From Mycolicibacterium monacense (lineage in GTDB: Bacteria; Actinomycetota; Actinomycetes; Mycobacteriales; Mycobacteriaceae), in assembly GCF_010731575.1 (NCBI RefSeq), contig NZ_AP022617.1:1488001-1552000 (forward strand): 64,000 nt of DNA, given 5' to 3'. The notes under the pieces were generated by a model. It did no database searches and had not been told where the DNA came from. It saw nothing but the letters and a program-made list of their open reading frames with translations. The position numbers were made by a program, and so were the translations under genes. Position 1 is the stretch's first letter. Each line of letters begins with the position of its first letter. This document shows positions 46,075-55,796 of this stretch, piece by piece.

Positions 46075-47355
46075 GTGTCCGCCGAACTGAGCCAGACCCC
46101 TCGTACGTCGCCGATCACCGCGGCTGACATCGACGAGGCGGCCCAGCGGATCGTCGACGTCGTCGTGCGCACACCGCTGCAGTTTTCGGAGCGACTGTCG
46201 GAGGTGACCGGCGCGCAGGTCTACCTCAAGCGCGAAGACCTGCAGGTGGTGCGGTCCTACAAGCTGCGCGGGGCGTTCAACCTGATCTCGCAGCTCACGG
46301 AAGAGGAGATCGCCGCGGGCGTGGTCTGCTCGTCCGCAGGCAACCACGCCCAGGGGTTCGCCATGGCGTGCCGGACGATGGGCATCAAGGGCCGCGTCTA
46401 CATCCCGGCCAAGACTCCGAAGCAGAAGCGCGACCGCATCCGCTACCACGGCCGCGAGTTCATCGAGCTGATCGCCGTCGGGACCACCTACGATCTGGCG
46501 GCCGCGGCGGCGATCGACGACGTCGCGCGCACCGGCGCCACCCTCGTCCCACCCTATGACGACGTGCGCACCATGGCCGGGCAGGGCACCATCGCCGCCG
46601 AGATCCTCGACGACCTCGACGCCGAACCGGATCTGGTGATCGTCCCGGTGGGCGGCGGCGGCTGTATCGCAGGCATCACCACCTACCTTGCCGAACGCAC
46701 GTCCGGCACCGCGGTGCTGGGTGTGGAACCGGCCGGGGCGGCGTCGATGATCGCGGCGCTGAGCGCCGGTGAACCGGTCACCCTCGACCACGTCGACCAG
46801 TTCGTCGACGGCGCGGCGGTCAACCGCGCCGGACGCCTGCCGTTCGCCGCGCTGCAGGCCGCGGGCGACATGGTGTCGCTGACCACCGTCGACGAGGGTG
46901 CGGTCTGCTCCGCGATGCTCGACCTGTACCAGAACGAGGGCATCATCGCCGAACCCGCGGGCGCGCTGTCGGTCGCCGGGCTGCTCGAGAACAACGTCGA
47001 ACCGGGCTCGACGGTCGTCTGCCTGATCTCCGGCGGGAACAACGACGTATCGCGCTACGGCGAGATCCTCGAGCGCTCGTTGGTGCACCTCGGGCTCAAG
47101 CACTACTTCCTGGTCGACTTCCCGCAGGAGCCCGGTGCGCTGCGCCGGTTCCTCGACGAGGTGCTCGGCCCGAACGACGACATCACGTTGTTCGAGTACG
47201 TCAAGCGCAACAACCGGGAGACGGGGGAGGCGCTCGTCGGGATCGAACTCGGCTCGGCCGCCGACTTCGACGGTCTGCTCACCCGGATGCGCTCCTCCGA
47301 CATGCACGTCGAGGCGCTGGAACCGGATTCGCCGGCCTACCGCTACCTGCTCTGA
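46075..47355 (+). CDS. ilvA: Threonine dehydratase
   Basis: A 426-residue PLP enzyme converting threonine to 2-oxobutyrate, the first step of isoleucine synthesis. The PLP lysine is K63 in VVRSYKLRGAFN; the phosphate-binding loop is VPVGGGGCIAG; SSAGNHAQG contacts substrate. The C-terminal 90 residues form one ACT-like domain (FLVDFPQEPGALRRF), so it is the short form. GTG 46075 is the start. Its end overlaps treZ tail-to-tail by 13 bases. Confidence 0.95.
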   Translation: MSAELSQTPRTSPITAADIDEAAQRIVDVVVRTPLQFSERLSEVTGAQVYLKREDLQVVRSYKLRGAFNLISQLTEEEIAAGVVCSSAGNHAQGFAMACRTMGIKGRVYIPAKTPKQKRDRIRYHGREFIELIAVGTTYDLAAAAAIDDVARTGATLVPPYDDVRTMAGQGTIAAEILDDLDAEPDLVIVPVGGGGCIAGITTYLAERTSGTAVLGVEPAGAASMIAALSAGEPVTLDHVDQFVDGAAVNRAGRLPFAALQAAGDMVSLTTVDEGAVCSAMLDLYQNEGIIAEPAGALSVAGLLENNVEPGSTVVCLISGGNNDVSRYGEILERSLVHLGLKHYFLVDFPQEPGALRRFLDEVLGPNDDITLFEYVKRNNRETGEALVGIELGSAADFDGLLTRMRSSDMHVEALEPDSPAYRYLL

Positions 47356-49091
47356 GTCCGCACGACGGCGAACGAATGACCCGCCAGGCTCATCCCGTCA
47401 CCCTCGGGCGCCGGTTCCCCCCAGGCGAGCACGACGTCACCGGTGACCGGCACGGTCACCGCGTCGGCGCCGAGGTTGCACGCGATGGACAGGCTGCCGC
47501 GGTGCATCACGATCCACCGCTGCGCCTCGTCGTAGTCGATCCGTAGGTGGTCGAGCCACGGGTCGGCGAGGTCAGGTTCGTTGTGCCGCAACGCGATCAG
47601 CTCCCGGTAGAGCGCGCGCAGGCGGCCGTGGTCGCCGTCGTCGATCTCATCCCACTTGAGCTTCGACCGCAGGAAGGTCTGCGGATCCTGCGGATCGGGG
47701 ATCTCGTCGGCGTCCCACCCGTGTTCGGCGAATTCCCTCTTGCGTCCCTCGGCGGTCGCCCGGGCCAGCTCCGGCTCCGGATGGCTGCTGAAGAACTGGA
47801 ACGGCGACGACGAACCCCACTCCTCGCCCATGAAGAGCATTGCGGTGTAAGGAGATCCGAGCGCAAGCGCGGCCTTGACCGCGAGCTGGCCGGTGTCGAG
47901 GTTCTGTGACGGCCGGTCGCCGACGGCCCGGTTGCCGACCTGGTCGTGGGTCAGGGTGTAGGCCAGCAGGCGGGTGGCCGGGATGGTGGCGGTGTCCAGC
48001 GGGCGGCCGTGGCGGCGGTTCCGGAACGACGAGAACGTCCCGGCGTGGAAGTAACCGTTGCGCAGCGTCTGCGCCAACGCCTCGACGGTGCCCCAGTCGC
48101 CGTAGTAGCCCTGCGTCTCACCCGACACCGCGGCGTGGATCGCGTGGTGGATGTCGTCGTCCCACTGCGCGGTCATGCCCAGACCGCCCTGATCGCGCGG
48201 GGTGATCAACCGGGGATCGTTCATGTCGCTCTCGGCGATCAGCGAGAGCGGCCGGCCGAGTTCGTCTGCCAGCGCGTCGGTTTCGGCGGACAGCTCCTCG
48301 AGGATGTGGATCGCGGTGGTGTCGACCAGGGCGTGCACCGCGTCGAGTCGCAGCCCGTCGGCGTGGAAGTCGCGCATCCACCGCAGCGCGCAGTCCAGGA
48401 TGTAGCGGCGCACCTCGTCCGCCCCGGCGTCGGCGATGTTGATCGACTCGCCCCACGGATTGCTGCCCGACGACAGGTACGGGCCGAACTTCGGCAGGTA
48501 GTTGCCCGACGGGCCGAGGTGGTTGAACACCGCGTCGATGAGCACGCCGAGCCCGCGGGAATGGCACGCGTCGATCAGCCGGATCAGCGCGTCGGGGCCG
48601 CCGTACGGTTCGTGCACGGCGTACCACAGCACCCCGTCGTATCCCCAGCCGTGGGTGCCGCCGAATGCGTTGACCGGCATCAATTCGACGAAGTCGACAC
48701 CGAGGTCGACCAGGTGGTCGAGTTTGCCGATGGCGGCGTCGAACGTGCCCTCCGGGGTGAAGGTGCCGGTGTGCAGTTCGTAGATCACCTGACCTTTTTC
48801 GGACCCCTCGATCTTGCGGCCCGCCCACGCACCGTCGGTCCACGCGTCGGGCGCCGGCTGCCACAACTGGGAACGCTCGTGCACGCCGTCGGGTTGGCGC
48901 GGCGAGCGGGGATCGGGCAGCACCTTCGGATCGTCGTCGAGGACGAAGCCGTACCGGGCATCCGGTGCGGCGTCGACCTCGATGCGCCACCACCCGTCGT
49001 CACCGCACGTCATCGGGTGCAGCGACCCCTCGACGTCGAGTCGGACACGCTCCGGCAGCGGAGCCCACACCGCGAATTCAGGCATGGTCAC
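47343..49091 (-). CDS. treZ: Maltooligosyltrehalose trehalohydrolase
   Basis: A 582-residue GH13 enzyme releasing trehalose from maltooligosyltrehalose. The N-terminal CBM48-like domain (FAVWAPLPERVRLDVEG) precedes the barrel. The nucleophile is in DGLRLDAVHAL and the acid in SLIAESDMNDPRL; VLWYAVHEPYGGPD is also typical. ATG 49091 (or ATG 49085) overlaps the treY 3' end by 14 bases. It is the last gene of the treX-treY-treZ run, the glycogen-to-trehalose pathway. Confidence 0.95.
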   Translation of the reverse strand: MTMPEFAVWAPLPERVRLDVEGSLHPMTCGDDGWWRIEVDAAPDARYGFVLDDDPKVLPDPRSPRQPDGVHERSQLWQPAPDAWTDGAWAGRKIEGSEKGQVIYELHTGTFTPEGTFDAAIGKLDHLVDLGVDFVELMPVNAFGGTHGWGYDGVLWYAVHEPYGGPDALIRLIDACHSRGLGVLIDAVFNHLGPSGNYLPKFGPYLSSGSNPWGESINIADAGADEVRRYILDCALRWMRDFHADGLRLDAVHALVDTTAIHILEELSAETDALADELGRPLSLIAESDMNDPRLITPRDQGGLGMTAQWDDDIHHAIHAAVSGETQGYYGDWGTVEALAQTLRNGYFHAGTFSSFRNRRHGRPLDTATIPATRLLAYTLTHDQVGNRAVGDRPSQNLDTGQLAVKAALALGSPYTAMLFMGEEWGSSSPFQFFSSHPEPELARATAEGRKREFAEHGWDADEIPDPQDPQTFLRSKLKWDEIDDGDHGRLRALYRELIALRHNEPDLADPWLDHLRIDYDEAQRWIVMHRGSLSIACNLGADAVTVPVTGDVVLAWGEPAPEGDGMSLAGHSFAVVRTQSR

Positions 49092-51402
49092 GCTCCAGCA
49101 GCACGGCGGGCAGTTCGGCGAACAGATCGGCCGCGGTCACGGTGCCGGTGAACCGGCCGCCGGTGATGCGGTCGGTCCAGTTGCCCTCGGGAAGGGTCAA
49201 TTCGGTGTCACCCCAACCGGTGTCGCGTAGCCGGACGGTGTGGCGGCTGACCGCGGTGAGCACATCGTCGCCGCGCAGGAACGCGACCACGTGGTCGGCG
49301 GCCGCACCGCGTGCGAGCACCGGGGTGTACCCACCGTCGAGGAAGCTGGCCGGCCGGTCGCGGCGCGCCCGCAGCGCGGCGTGCACCACGCGCATCTTCG
49401 GATGCCGCAGTGCCTCCAGTTCCGCGCGACGCTGCGTGTAGTCGACCGGACGGCGGTTGTCGGGATCGACCAGGCTGTCCTCCCAGAGTTCGGTGCCCTG
49501 GTAGACGTCCGGGACACCGGGGCCGGTGAGCGCCAACAGTTTCTGGCCGAGGCTGTCGTTGCGGGCGTGCGGGTCGAGTTGTTCGACCAGGCGGCCGAGT
49601 TCGGTGCCGACCGGGCCGTCGATCACGCTGTCCAGCCACGCGTGTACGCCGCTCTCGAACTCGCTGTCCGGATCGTTCCACGTGGTGTGGGTGGCGGCTT
49701 CGCGGATCGCCTTCTCGGCGTAGGCGTGCAGGCGATCGCGCAGTTCGTCGGTGACCACCCCGTCGACCGGCCAGACGCCGAACATGTTCTGCAGCAAGAA
49801 GAGTCCGGTGCCGGAATCGGGTGGCGGGGTTCGTTCCGCCCACGCCTCGACGTACTGCGCCCACAGCGACGGCACCTGGGACAGCACGCCGATGCGGGCC
49901 CGCACGTCCTCACCGCGTTTGGTGTCGTGGGTCGTGAGCGTCGTCATCGCGTGCGGCCACATGGCGGCGCGGGCCGTGGCGCGCTGGTGGAATTCGGCGA
50001 TGCTGACCCCGAACCACTCGGGCTCACCGCCGACCTCGTTGAGCGACACCAGGCGGGCGTCGCGGTAGAACAGGCAGTCCTCCATGGCCTTCGCGGTGGC
50101 CGCGCCGCACAGCTGCTGGAACCGCACCGCGGTCTCCCGGCTGCTGGACAGCGCGGTCGACACGATCTGCAGGGCCGGCGCGAAACGCGGCTGCTGCGAG
50201 AGTGTTTCGGCGATCGCGACCGGCAACACCGTCGCCAGAACCGAATAGTCGGAGCGGTAGACGCCGAGGTGGCTGATCACCGCGGCGACCGCGTCCGGCA
50301 GGTCGTCGTGGTCCTGACCGGTGGCGGCGACGATCGTGCGGCACAGCCGGGCCAGCTCACTGCCCAGGGTGGTGGTCACCGCCTTCACCTTGAGCGCCCG
50401 CGCGGCCCGCGGCATCGCGCTGTAGTCGACACCGGTGGATTCGTAGAGCGTGCCGAGCGCCTCGGCGCCTGCGGGATCGACGAACACCCCACCGGCCTCG
50501 CGCAGCGCGTCGTATCCGGTGGTGCCCGCGACCGGCAGCGTGGGGTCCAGTGGCTCGTCGACGGCGAGGATCTTCTCGATCACGATCCACGCCTGCGGGC
50601 CGACGAGTTCGCGCAGCCGGACCAGATACCCGGGCGGATCGGACAATCCGTCGGGGTGGTCGATGCGGATACCGTCGACGAGGCCGTCGGTGAACCACCG
50701 CTTGACCTCGGTATGGGTCGCCTCGAACACCGCGGGGTCTTCCTGCCGCAGCCCGGCCAGCGAGGTGATCGAGAAGAAGCGGCGGTATCCGCAGATGCCG
50801 GACGGATTCCCCGGCGCTTCGCTCGCCCGGGGCTTCCACCCGATCAACCGGTAGTGCTGGCGGTCGTGCACGTCCGGACCGGCACCGTCGGCGGTACCCG
50901 GCGCGATCGGGAACACCAGGTCGCCCAGTCGGAGCGTGTCCCCGTCCACGGTGAGATCCGCGACGTCGCCGTTGGATCCGAGCACGGGCAACAGGATCCG
51001 GCCGTCCGGGTCGGCGGTCCAGTCGACGTCGAAGTAGTCGGCATAGGCGGAGTCGCGGCCGTGGGTGAGCAGATCCCACCACCACCGGTTCTGCCTGGGA
51101 TCGTCGACGCCGACGTGGTTGGGCACGATGTCAACGACCAACCCCATACCGCGGGCCCCGGCCGCCGACGACAGCGATGCGAGCGCGTCGGCGCCGCCGA
51201 GGGCCGCCGAGACCGTCGTGGGATCGGTGACGTCGTAACCGTGGGTCGAACCCTCGACCGCGGTCAGGATCGGCGACAGGTACAGGTGTGAGACGCCGAG
51301 TTCGTCGAGGTAGTCCACCAGCGCCTCGGCGTCGGCGAGGGTGAACGCGTCTCCGCGCATCTGCAACCGGTAGGTCGACAGCACGGGCCGGTCGGCGGCC
51401 AT
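49078..51402 (-). CDS. treY: Maltooligosyltrehalose synthase
   Basis: A 774-residue GH13 isomerase that converts the reducing-end alpha-1,4 bond of a glucan to alpha,alpha-1,1. It begins STYRLQMRGDAFTLADAEAL, the TreY start block. The nucleophile is in DGIRIDHPDGLSDP and the acid in WIVIEKILAVDEPL. ATG 51402 overlaps the treX stop by one base (TGATG); the open frame beyond, to 51582, is a shadow. Confidence 0.95.
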   Translation of the reverse strand: MAADRPVLSTYRLQMRGDAFTLADAEALVDYLDELGVSHLYLSPILTAVEGSTHGYDVTDPTTVSAALGGADALASLSSAAGARGMGLVVDIVPNHVGVDDPRQNRWWWDLLTHGRDSAYADYFDVDWTADPDGRILLPVLGSNGDVADLTVDGDTLRLGDLVFPIAPGTADGAGPDVHDRQHYRLIGWKPRASEAPGNPSGICGYRRFFSITSLAGLRQEDPAVFEATHTEVKRWFTDGLVDGIRIDHPDGLSDPPGYLVRLRELVGPQAWIVIEKILAVDEPLDPTLPVAGTTGYDALREAGGVFVDPAGAEALGTLYESTGVDYSAMPRAARALKVKAVTTTLGSELARLCRTIVAATGQDHDDLPDAVAAVISHLGVYRSDYSVLATVLPVAIAETLSQQPRFAPALQIVSTALSSSRETAVRFQQLCGAATAKAMEDCLFYRDARLVSLNEVGGEPEWFGVSIAEFHQRATARAAMWPHAMTTLTTHDTKRGEDVRARIGVLSQVPSLWAQYVEAWAERTPPPDSGTGLFLLQNMFGVWPVDGVVTDELRDRLHAYAEKAIREAATHTTWNDPDSEFESGVHAWLDSVIDGPVGTELGRLVEQLDPHARNDSLGQKLLALTGPGVPDVYQGTELWEDSLVDPDNRRPVDYTQRRAELEALRHPKMRVVHAALRARRDRPASFLDGGYTPVLARGAAADHVVAFLRGDDVLTAVSRHTVRLRDTGWGDTELTLPEGNWTDRITGGRFTGTVTAADLFAELPAVLLERDHA

Positions 51403-53570
51403 CACGCCGTCTTCCGCAGCACGAGCAGCGATCTGGGTTGCAGCGAGATCTTCTCGCCTGCCGGGACGACGACGTCGGTGTGCCCGGTCGGATCGGCGGT
51501 GTCCAGATCGGCGGTCCACATCTCGGCGTAGTCGCCGTCGGGGGTGACGAAGTCCTGCACGTGGTCGTGGGCGTTGAAGCACAACAGGAACGAATCGTCG
51601 ACCACCCGCTCGCCGCGCGCGTTGGGGGCCGGGATCGCCTCACCGTTGAGGAAGACCGCCACGCACTTGCCCAGGCCGGTGCCCCAGTCCTCGGGGGTCA
51701 TCTCGGTGCCCGCGGGGGTCAGCCAGGCGATGTCACGGACCTGATCCGCGCTGCGGATCGGTTTGCCCTCGAAGAACCGTCGCCGCCGGAACACCGGGTG
51801 GTTCTTGCGGAAGGCGACCACCTTGCGGGTGAACTCCAGCAGATCGGCGTTGGTCTCGCACAACGACCAGTCCATCCAGGACAGTTCCGAATCCTGGCAG
51901 TAGACGTTGTTGTTGCCCTGCTGGGTGCGGCCGATCTCGTCACCGTGGGCGATCATCGGGGTGCCCTGGCTGCACATCAGCGTGGCCAGCATGTTGCGCA
52001 TCTGCTTACCGCGCAACGCGATGACGTCCGGATCGTCGGTGGGACCTTCCACCCCGCAGTTCCAGGACCGGTTGTGGCTCTCGCCGTCGCGGTTGTCCTC
52101 GCCGTTGGCTTCGTTGTGTTTCTCGTTGTAGGACACCAGATCGTGCATCGTGAACCCGTCGTGACAGGTCACGAAGTTGATGGAGGCGCTGGGACGCCGT
52201 CCGGTGGCCTCGTAGAGGTCTGATGATCCCGTCAGTCGGGAGGCGAATTCGCCGAGGGTTGCGGGTTCTCCCCGCCAGTAGTCACGCACAGTGTCGCGAT
52301 ATTGCCCGTTCCACTCGGTCCACAAACCTGGGAAGTTGCCGACCTGATAACCGCCTTCGCCGATGTCCCACGGTTCGGCGATCAACTTGACCTGACTGAC
52401 CACCGGATCCTGCTGCACCAGGTCGAAGAAGGCCGAGAGTCGGTCGACGTCGTAGAACTCGCGGGCCAGCGTCGAGGCCAGGTCGAAGCGGAACCCGTCG
52501 ACGTGCATCTCCAGCACCCAGTACCGCAGGGAGTCCATGATGAGCTGCAGGGTGTGGGGGTGGCGGGCGTTGAGGCTGTTGCCGGTCCCGGTGAAGTCCT
52601 TGTAGAGGCGCAGGTCACCGTCGAGCAGCCGGTAGTAGGCGGCGTTGTCGATACCGCGGAAGTTGACGGTCGGCCCGAGGTGGTTGCCCTCGGCGGTGTG
52701 GTTGTAGACGACGTCGAGGATGACCTCGATACCCGCCGCGTGGAAGGACCGCACCATCGCCTTGAACTCGGCGACCGCGCCGCCGGCGTGCTGGTTGGCG
52801 GCGTACTCGTTGTGCGGTGCGAAGAAGCCGAACGTGTTGTAGCCCCAGTAGTTTCGCAATCCGAGGTCGAGCAGGCGGTGGTCGTGCATGAACTGGTGCA
52901 CCGGCATCAGTTCGATGGCGGTGACGTTGAGCGACTTGAGGTGGTCGATGATCGCCGGATGGCAGAGCCCGGCGTAGGTGCCGCGTAACTCCGCGGGCAC
53001 GGCCGGGTGCCGCCGGGTCATCCCCTTGACGTGGGCCTCGTAGATCACGGTGTCGTGGTACGGCGTGCGCGGTGCGCGGTCGGAGCCCCACTGGAAGAAC
53101 GGGTTGATGACGACGCTGGTCATCGTGTGCCCCCGCGAGTCGATCCGTGGGGGGTCACCGCCCGAGGCGAGGTCCTCGGCGTCGAGGTCGTAGGAGTACA
53201 GCGCCTGCCCGAACCGGAAGTCGCCGTAGAACGATTTGCCGTACGGATCGAGCAGCAGCTTGCTCGGATCGCACCGGTGTCCCGCCGACGGATCCCACGG
53301 ACCGTGCACGCGGAACCCGTAGCGTTGGCCGGGGGTGACCGTGGGCAGGTAGGCGTGCCAGACGTAGCCGTCGACCTCGTCGAGGTTGATCCGTTCCTCG
53401 CTGCCGTCCTTGGCGATCAGGCACAGCTCGACGCGTTCGGCGACCTCGGAGAACAGCGAGAAGTTGGTGCCCGCCCCGTCGTACGTCGCGCCCAGCGGAT
53501 AGGCCTCACCGGGCCAGACGGTGTGCAGCGTCGGTGAAGTGGGCCCGGATCCGGGGGTGACCACGGTCAC
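51402..53570 (-). CDS. treX: Glycogen debranching enzyme
   Basis: A 722-residue isoamylase-type GH13_11 enzyme cutting alpha-1,6 branches. The N-terminal CBM48 is YPLGATYDGAGTNFSLFSE; the catalytic blocks are DGFRFDLAST, LIAEPWDIGEGGY and FVTCHDGFTMHDL. GTG 53570 overlaps the upstream stop as GTGA; GTG 53573 is just upstream. The length matches M. tuberculosis TreX. Together with TreY and TreZ it makes free trehalose from glycogen, which also supplies trehalose for envelope lipids. Confidence 0.95.
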   Translation of the reverse strand: MTVVTPGSGPTSPTLHTVWPGEAYPLGATYDGAGTNFSLFSEVAERVELCLIAKDGSEERINLDEVDGYVWHAYLPTVTPGQRYGFRVHGPWDPSAGHRCDPSKLLLDPYGKSFYGDFRFGQALYSYDLDAEDLASGGDPPRIDSRGHTMTSVVINPFFQWGSDRAPRTPYHDTVIYEAHVKGMTRRHPAVPAELRGTYAGLCHPAIIDHLKSLNVTAIELMPVHQFMHDHRLLDLGLRNYWGYNTFGFFAPHNEYAANQHAGGAVAEFKAMVRSFHAAGIEVILDVVYNHTAEGNHLGPTVNFRGIDNAAYYRLLDGDLRLYKDFTGTGNSLNARHPHTLQLIMDSLRYWVLEMHVDGFRFDLASTLAREFYDVDRLSAFFDLVQQDPVVSQVKLIAEPWDIGEGGYQVGNFPGLWTEWNGQYRDTVRDYWRGEPATLGEFASRLTGSSDLYEATGRRPSASINFVTCHDGFTMHDLVSYNEKHNEANGEDNRDGESHNRSWNCGVEGPTDDPDVIALRGKQMRNMLATLMCSQGTPMIAHGDEIGRTQQGNNNVYCQDSELSWMDWSLCETNADLLEFTRKVVAFRKNHPVFRRRRFFEGKPIRSADQVRDIAWLTPAGTEMTPEDWGTGLGKCVAVFLNGEAIPAPNARGERVVDDSFLLCFNAHDHVQDFVTPDGDYAEMWTADLDTADPTGHTDVVVPAGEKISLQPRSLLVLRKTA

Positions 53571-55717
53571 CACCAGCCGGTGGCGGCGGCGATCTGACGT
53601 CCCAGTTCGGCGGTCATGGTGCGCATGTAGGTGGTCGAGATGTGGTGGGCGTCGTGATAGACCAACACATTCCCCTCCACCACGCGGCAGTAGTCCTCCC
53701 GACACACCGCGTCGGTCATGTCGAGCGGTTTGAGCATCGGGAACCGACTGACGTAGGCCAGTGTCGGATTGTCGTCGGAGAGTACCTTGGAGCGATCGAT
53801 GCCGCAGGACACCGCGTCGCCGCCGTCGGCCAGGCAGTCCGCCGGGATGTACGGTTCGCCGTCGCGCACCAGCCACGGGGTGTCACGCATCGCGAGGATC
53901 GGGATCTTGTTGCGCGACAAGGTCTCCCAGATGCCCAGATACGTCGACGGCATGACGTCGCCGTCCTTGATGTTCCACGGCCGCGTCGAGGTGGTGAACA
54001 CGTAATCCGGTTTGTCGGCGAGCAGTTTGGGCATCACCCGGGAGTTCCACTCGTGGCACTTGGGATACGGCCGGTTGTCGCCCATCACCAGCGGCATCTC
54101 CTCGGTGGTCAGCGGACAGCCCATCTTGAGATAGGTGACGACCTTGAAGTGGTGCATCCTGCCCAGCAGGTCGAGTGCGGTGATCCAGTGTTCGGCGTGC
54201 GACCCGCCGGCCAGCGCGATGGTGCGCGGTGCCGTCTTGTCGCCGTAGGTGCAGTTGATGACCCCGACGTTGTCGAAGTCGCTGATGCAGCCGTCGATGG
54301 TGCTGGCGGGCAGGTCCTTCTTGGCCTCGAGCACCGACGGGCGCATCGGCAGTTTGGGCACCCGGACCCTGTCGAGCAACGCCGTCGCGCCCGGGTAGTC
54401 GCGTTGGGACAGGCCGGCGAGTTCCGCACCGTTGGCGCGCTGGACGGTGACGTGCTCGCGCCAGGTGAACGACGTGGCGGTCAGGGCCACGCCCAGCAGC
54501 GCCACCACCGAGCCCAGCGCGATCGTGGGCCTGCGCAGCCGGGTGCGCAGCGGTGCGGCGGCGACGGCGGGCGCCGGTGGCCGGTAGCGCAGCGGTTCCT
54601 CGATGTAGCGCATCGTCAGCCACGCCAGCACCGCCGACACGGCGAGCACCGCGGCGCCCTGCCAGAAATCGACCCGCGACCGCCCGCTGTGGGACAGCCA
54701 GAAGATCAGCAGCGGCCAGTGCCACAGGTACAGCGAGTACGCCATCGACCCGAGCGTCACGAACGGTCGGGTGGCCAGCAGCCGGTTGGGGGCGGGTAGG
54801 CGCCCGCCCGGCGCGCGGTTGGACGCCGACAGGATGAAGGCGATGGTGGCGCCGACCGGGACCAGCGCCCACGGACCGGGGAACTCCTTGACGCCGTCGA
54901 TGAACCACCCGCACGACAGGATCGCGGCCAGCGCGACGGTGGCGACGATGCTGCGCAGCCACATCGGCCACCGGATGTAGGGGACGAGCGCACCGGCCAG
55001 CGCACCGAGCAGCAGTTCCCACGCCCGGGCGAAGCTGTTGTAGTAGGCGGTGGCCTGGTCGTCGTTGTGGGCGATGACGGCGTAGACGAACGAGGCGATG
55101 GTCAACGCGCTGAGCAGCACCACCAGGATCGCGCGCAGGTGGCGCCGCACGACGCGGCGCAGCGGCAGCCCGACGACGAAGATCAGCGCCAGGAAGGCGA
55201 GATAGAACTGTCCCTGCACCGACATCGACCAGATGTGCTGCAGGGGGCTGACCGTCTCCCCGGCCCGCAGGTAGTCCGAGGCGGTGATCGCCAGTTCCCA
55301 GTTCTGGTAGTAGCCGAGGCTGGCCAGGCTCTGGTCGGCGAAGGTCTCCCATCGGGTCTCCGGCTGGATGAGGATGGTGAGTACCGCGGACGCGGCCAGC
55401 ACCACCACCAGCGCGGGCAGCAGCCGCCTCACCAGGCGGGTGACCTCGGGGTAGGGGCGCAGCGGGGCGCCCTGGGTCAACAGCATGCGCAGCAGCCGGC
55501 CGCCGAAGAAGAACCCCGAGAGGGCCAGGAAGACGTCGACCCCACCGGAGACCCTGCCGAACCACACGTGGAAGACCGCGACGAGTGCGATCGCGACACC
55601 TCGCAGGCCGTCCAGATCGTGTCGGTAGAAGCCCGAAGACCGGGTCCCCGTCGCGGTGGGCCGGACGGGTCCCGGGTCGGTGCCAGCCGCCGGCCGGTGG
55701 GGGGCGAGGGTCATCAT
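53567..55717 (-). CDS. OafA-type membrane acyltransferase with SGNH domain
   Basis: 716 residues. The N-terminal half is an Acyl_transf_3 domain of about ten helices starting YRHDLDGLRGVAIALVAVFH, plus one linking helix near residue 400. The C-terminal extracytoplasmic SGNH domain has GGSHAEHW (nucleophile block) and DAHHIS (DxxH). Such proteins move acyl groups across the membrane and attach them to sugars. It is equivalent to Rv1565c. It starts the minus-strand run with treX, with a GTGA overlap, although a trehalose link is inference. Confidence 0.92.
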   Translation of the reverse strand: MMTLAPHRPAAGTDPGPVRPTATGTRSSGFYRHDLDGLRGVAIALVAVFHVWFGRVSGGVDVFLALSGFFFGGRLLRMLLTQGAPLRPYPEVTRLVRRLLPALVVVLAASAVLTILIQPETRWETFADQSLASLGYYQNWELAITASDYLRAGETVSPLQHIWSMSVQGQFYLAFLALIFVVGLPLRRVVRRHLRAILVVLLSALTIASFVYAVIAHNDDQATAYYNSFARAWELLLGALAGALVPYIRWPMWLRSIVATVALAAILSCGWFIDGVKEFPGPWALVPVGATIAFILSASNRAPGGRLPAPNRLLATRPFVTLGSMAYSLYLWHWPLLIFWLSHSGRSRVDFWQGAAVLAVSAVLAWLTMRYIEEPLRYRPPAPAVAAAPLRTRLRRPTIALGSVVALLGVALTATSFTWREHVTVQRANGAELAGLSQRDYPGATALLDRVRVPKLPMRPSVLEAKKDLPASTIDGCISDFDNVGVINCTYGDKTAPRTIALAGGSHAEHWITALDLLGRMHHFKVVTYLKMGCPLTTEEMPLVMGDNRPYPKCHEWNSRVMPKLLADKPDYVFTTSTRPWNIKDGDVMPSTYLGIWETLSRNKIPILAMRDTPWLVRDGEPYIPADCLADGGDAVSCGIDRSKVLSDDNPTLAYVSRFPMLKPLDMTDAVCREDYCRVVEGNVLVYHDAHHISTTYMRTMTAELGRQIAAATGWW

Positions 55718-55796
55718 GGTCGGCGGCTAATTTACCGAATAACGCCGCACACCTCATGCCGCGCATCGTGGGCGGCCGCAGTGCGCGGAGGCGTTA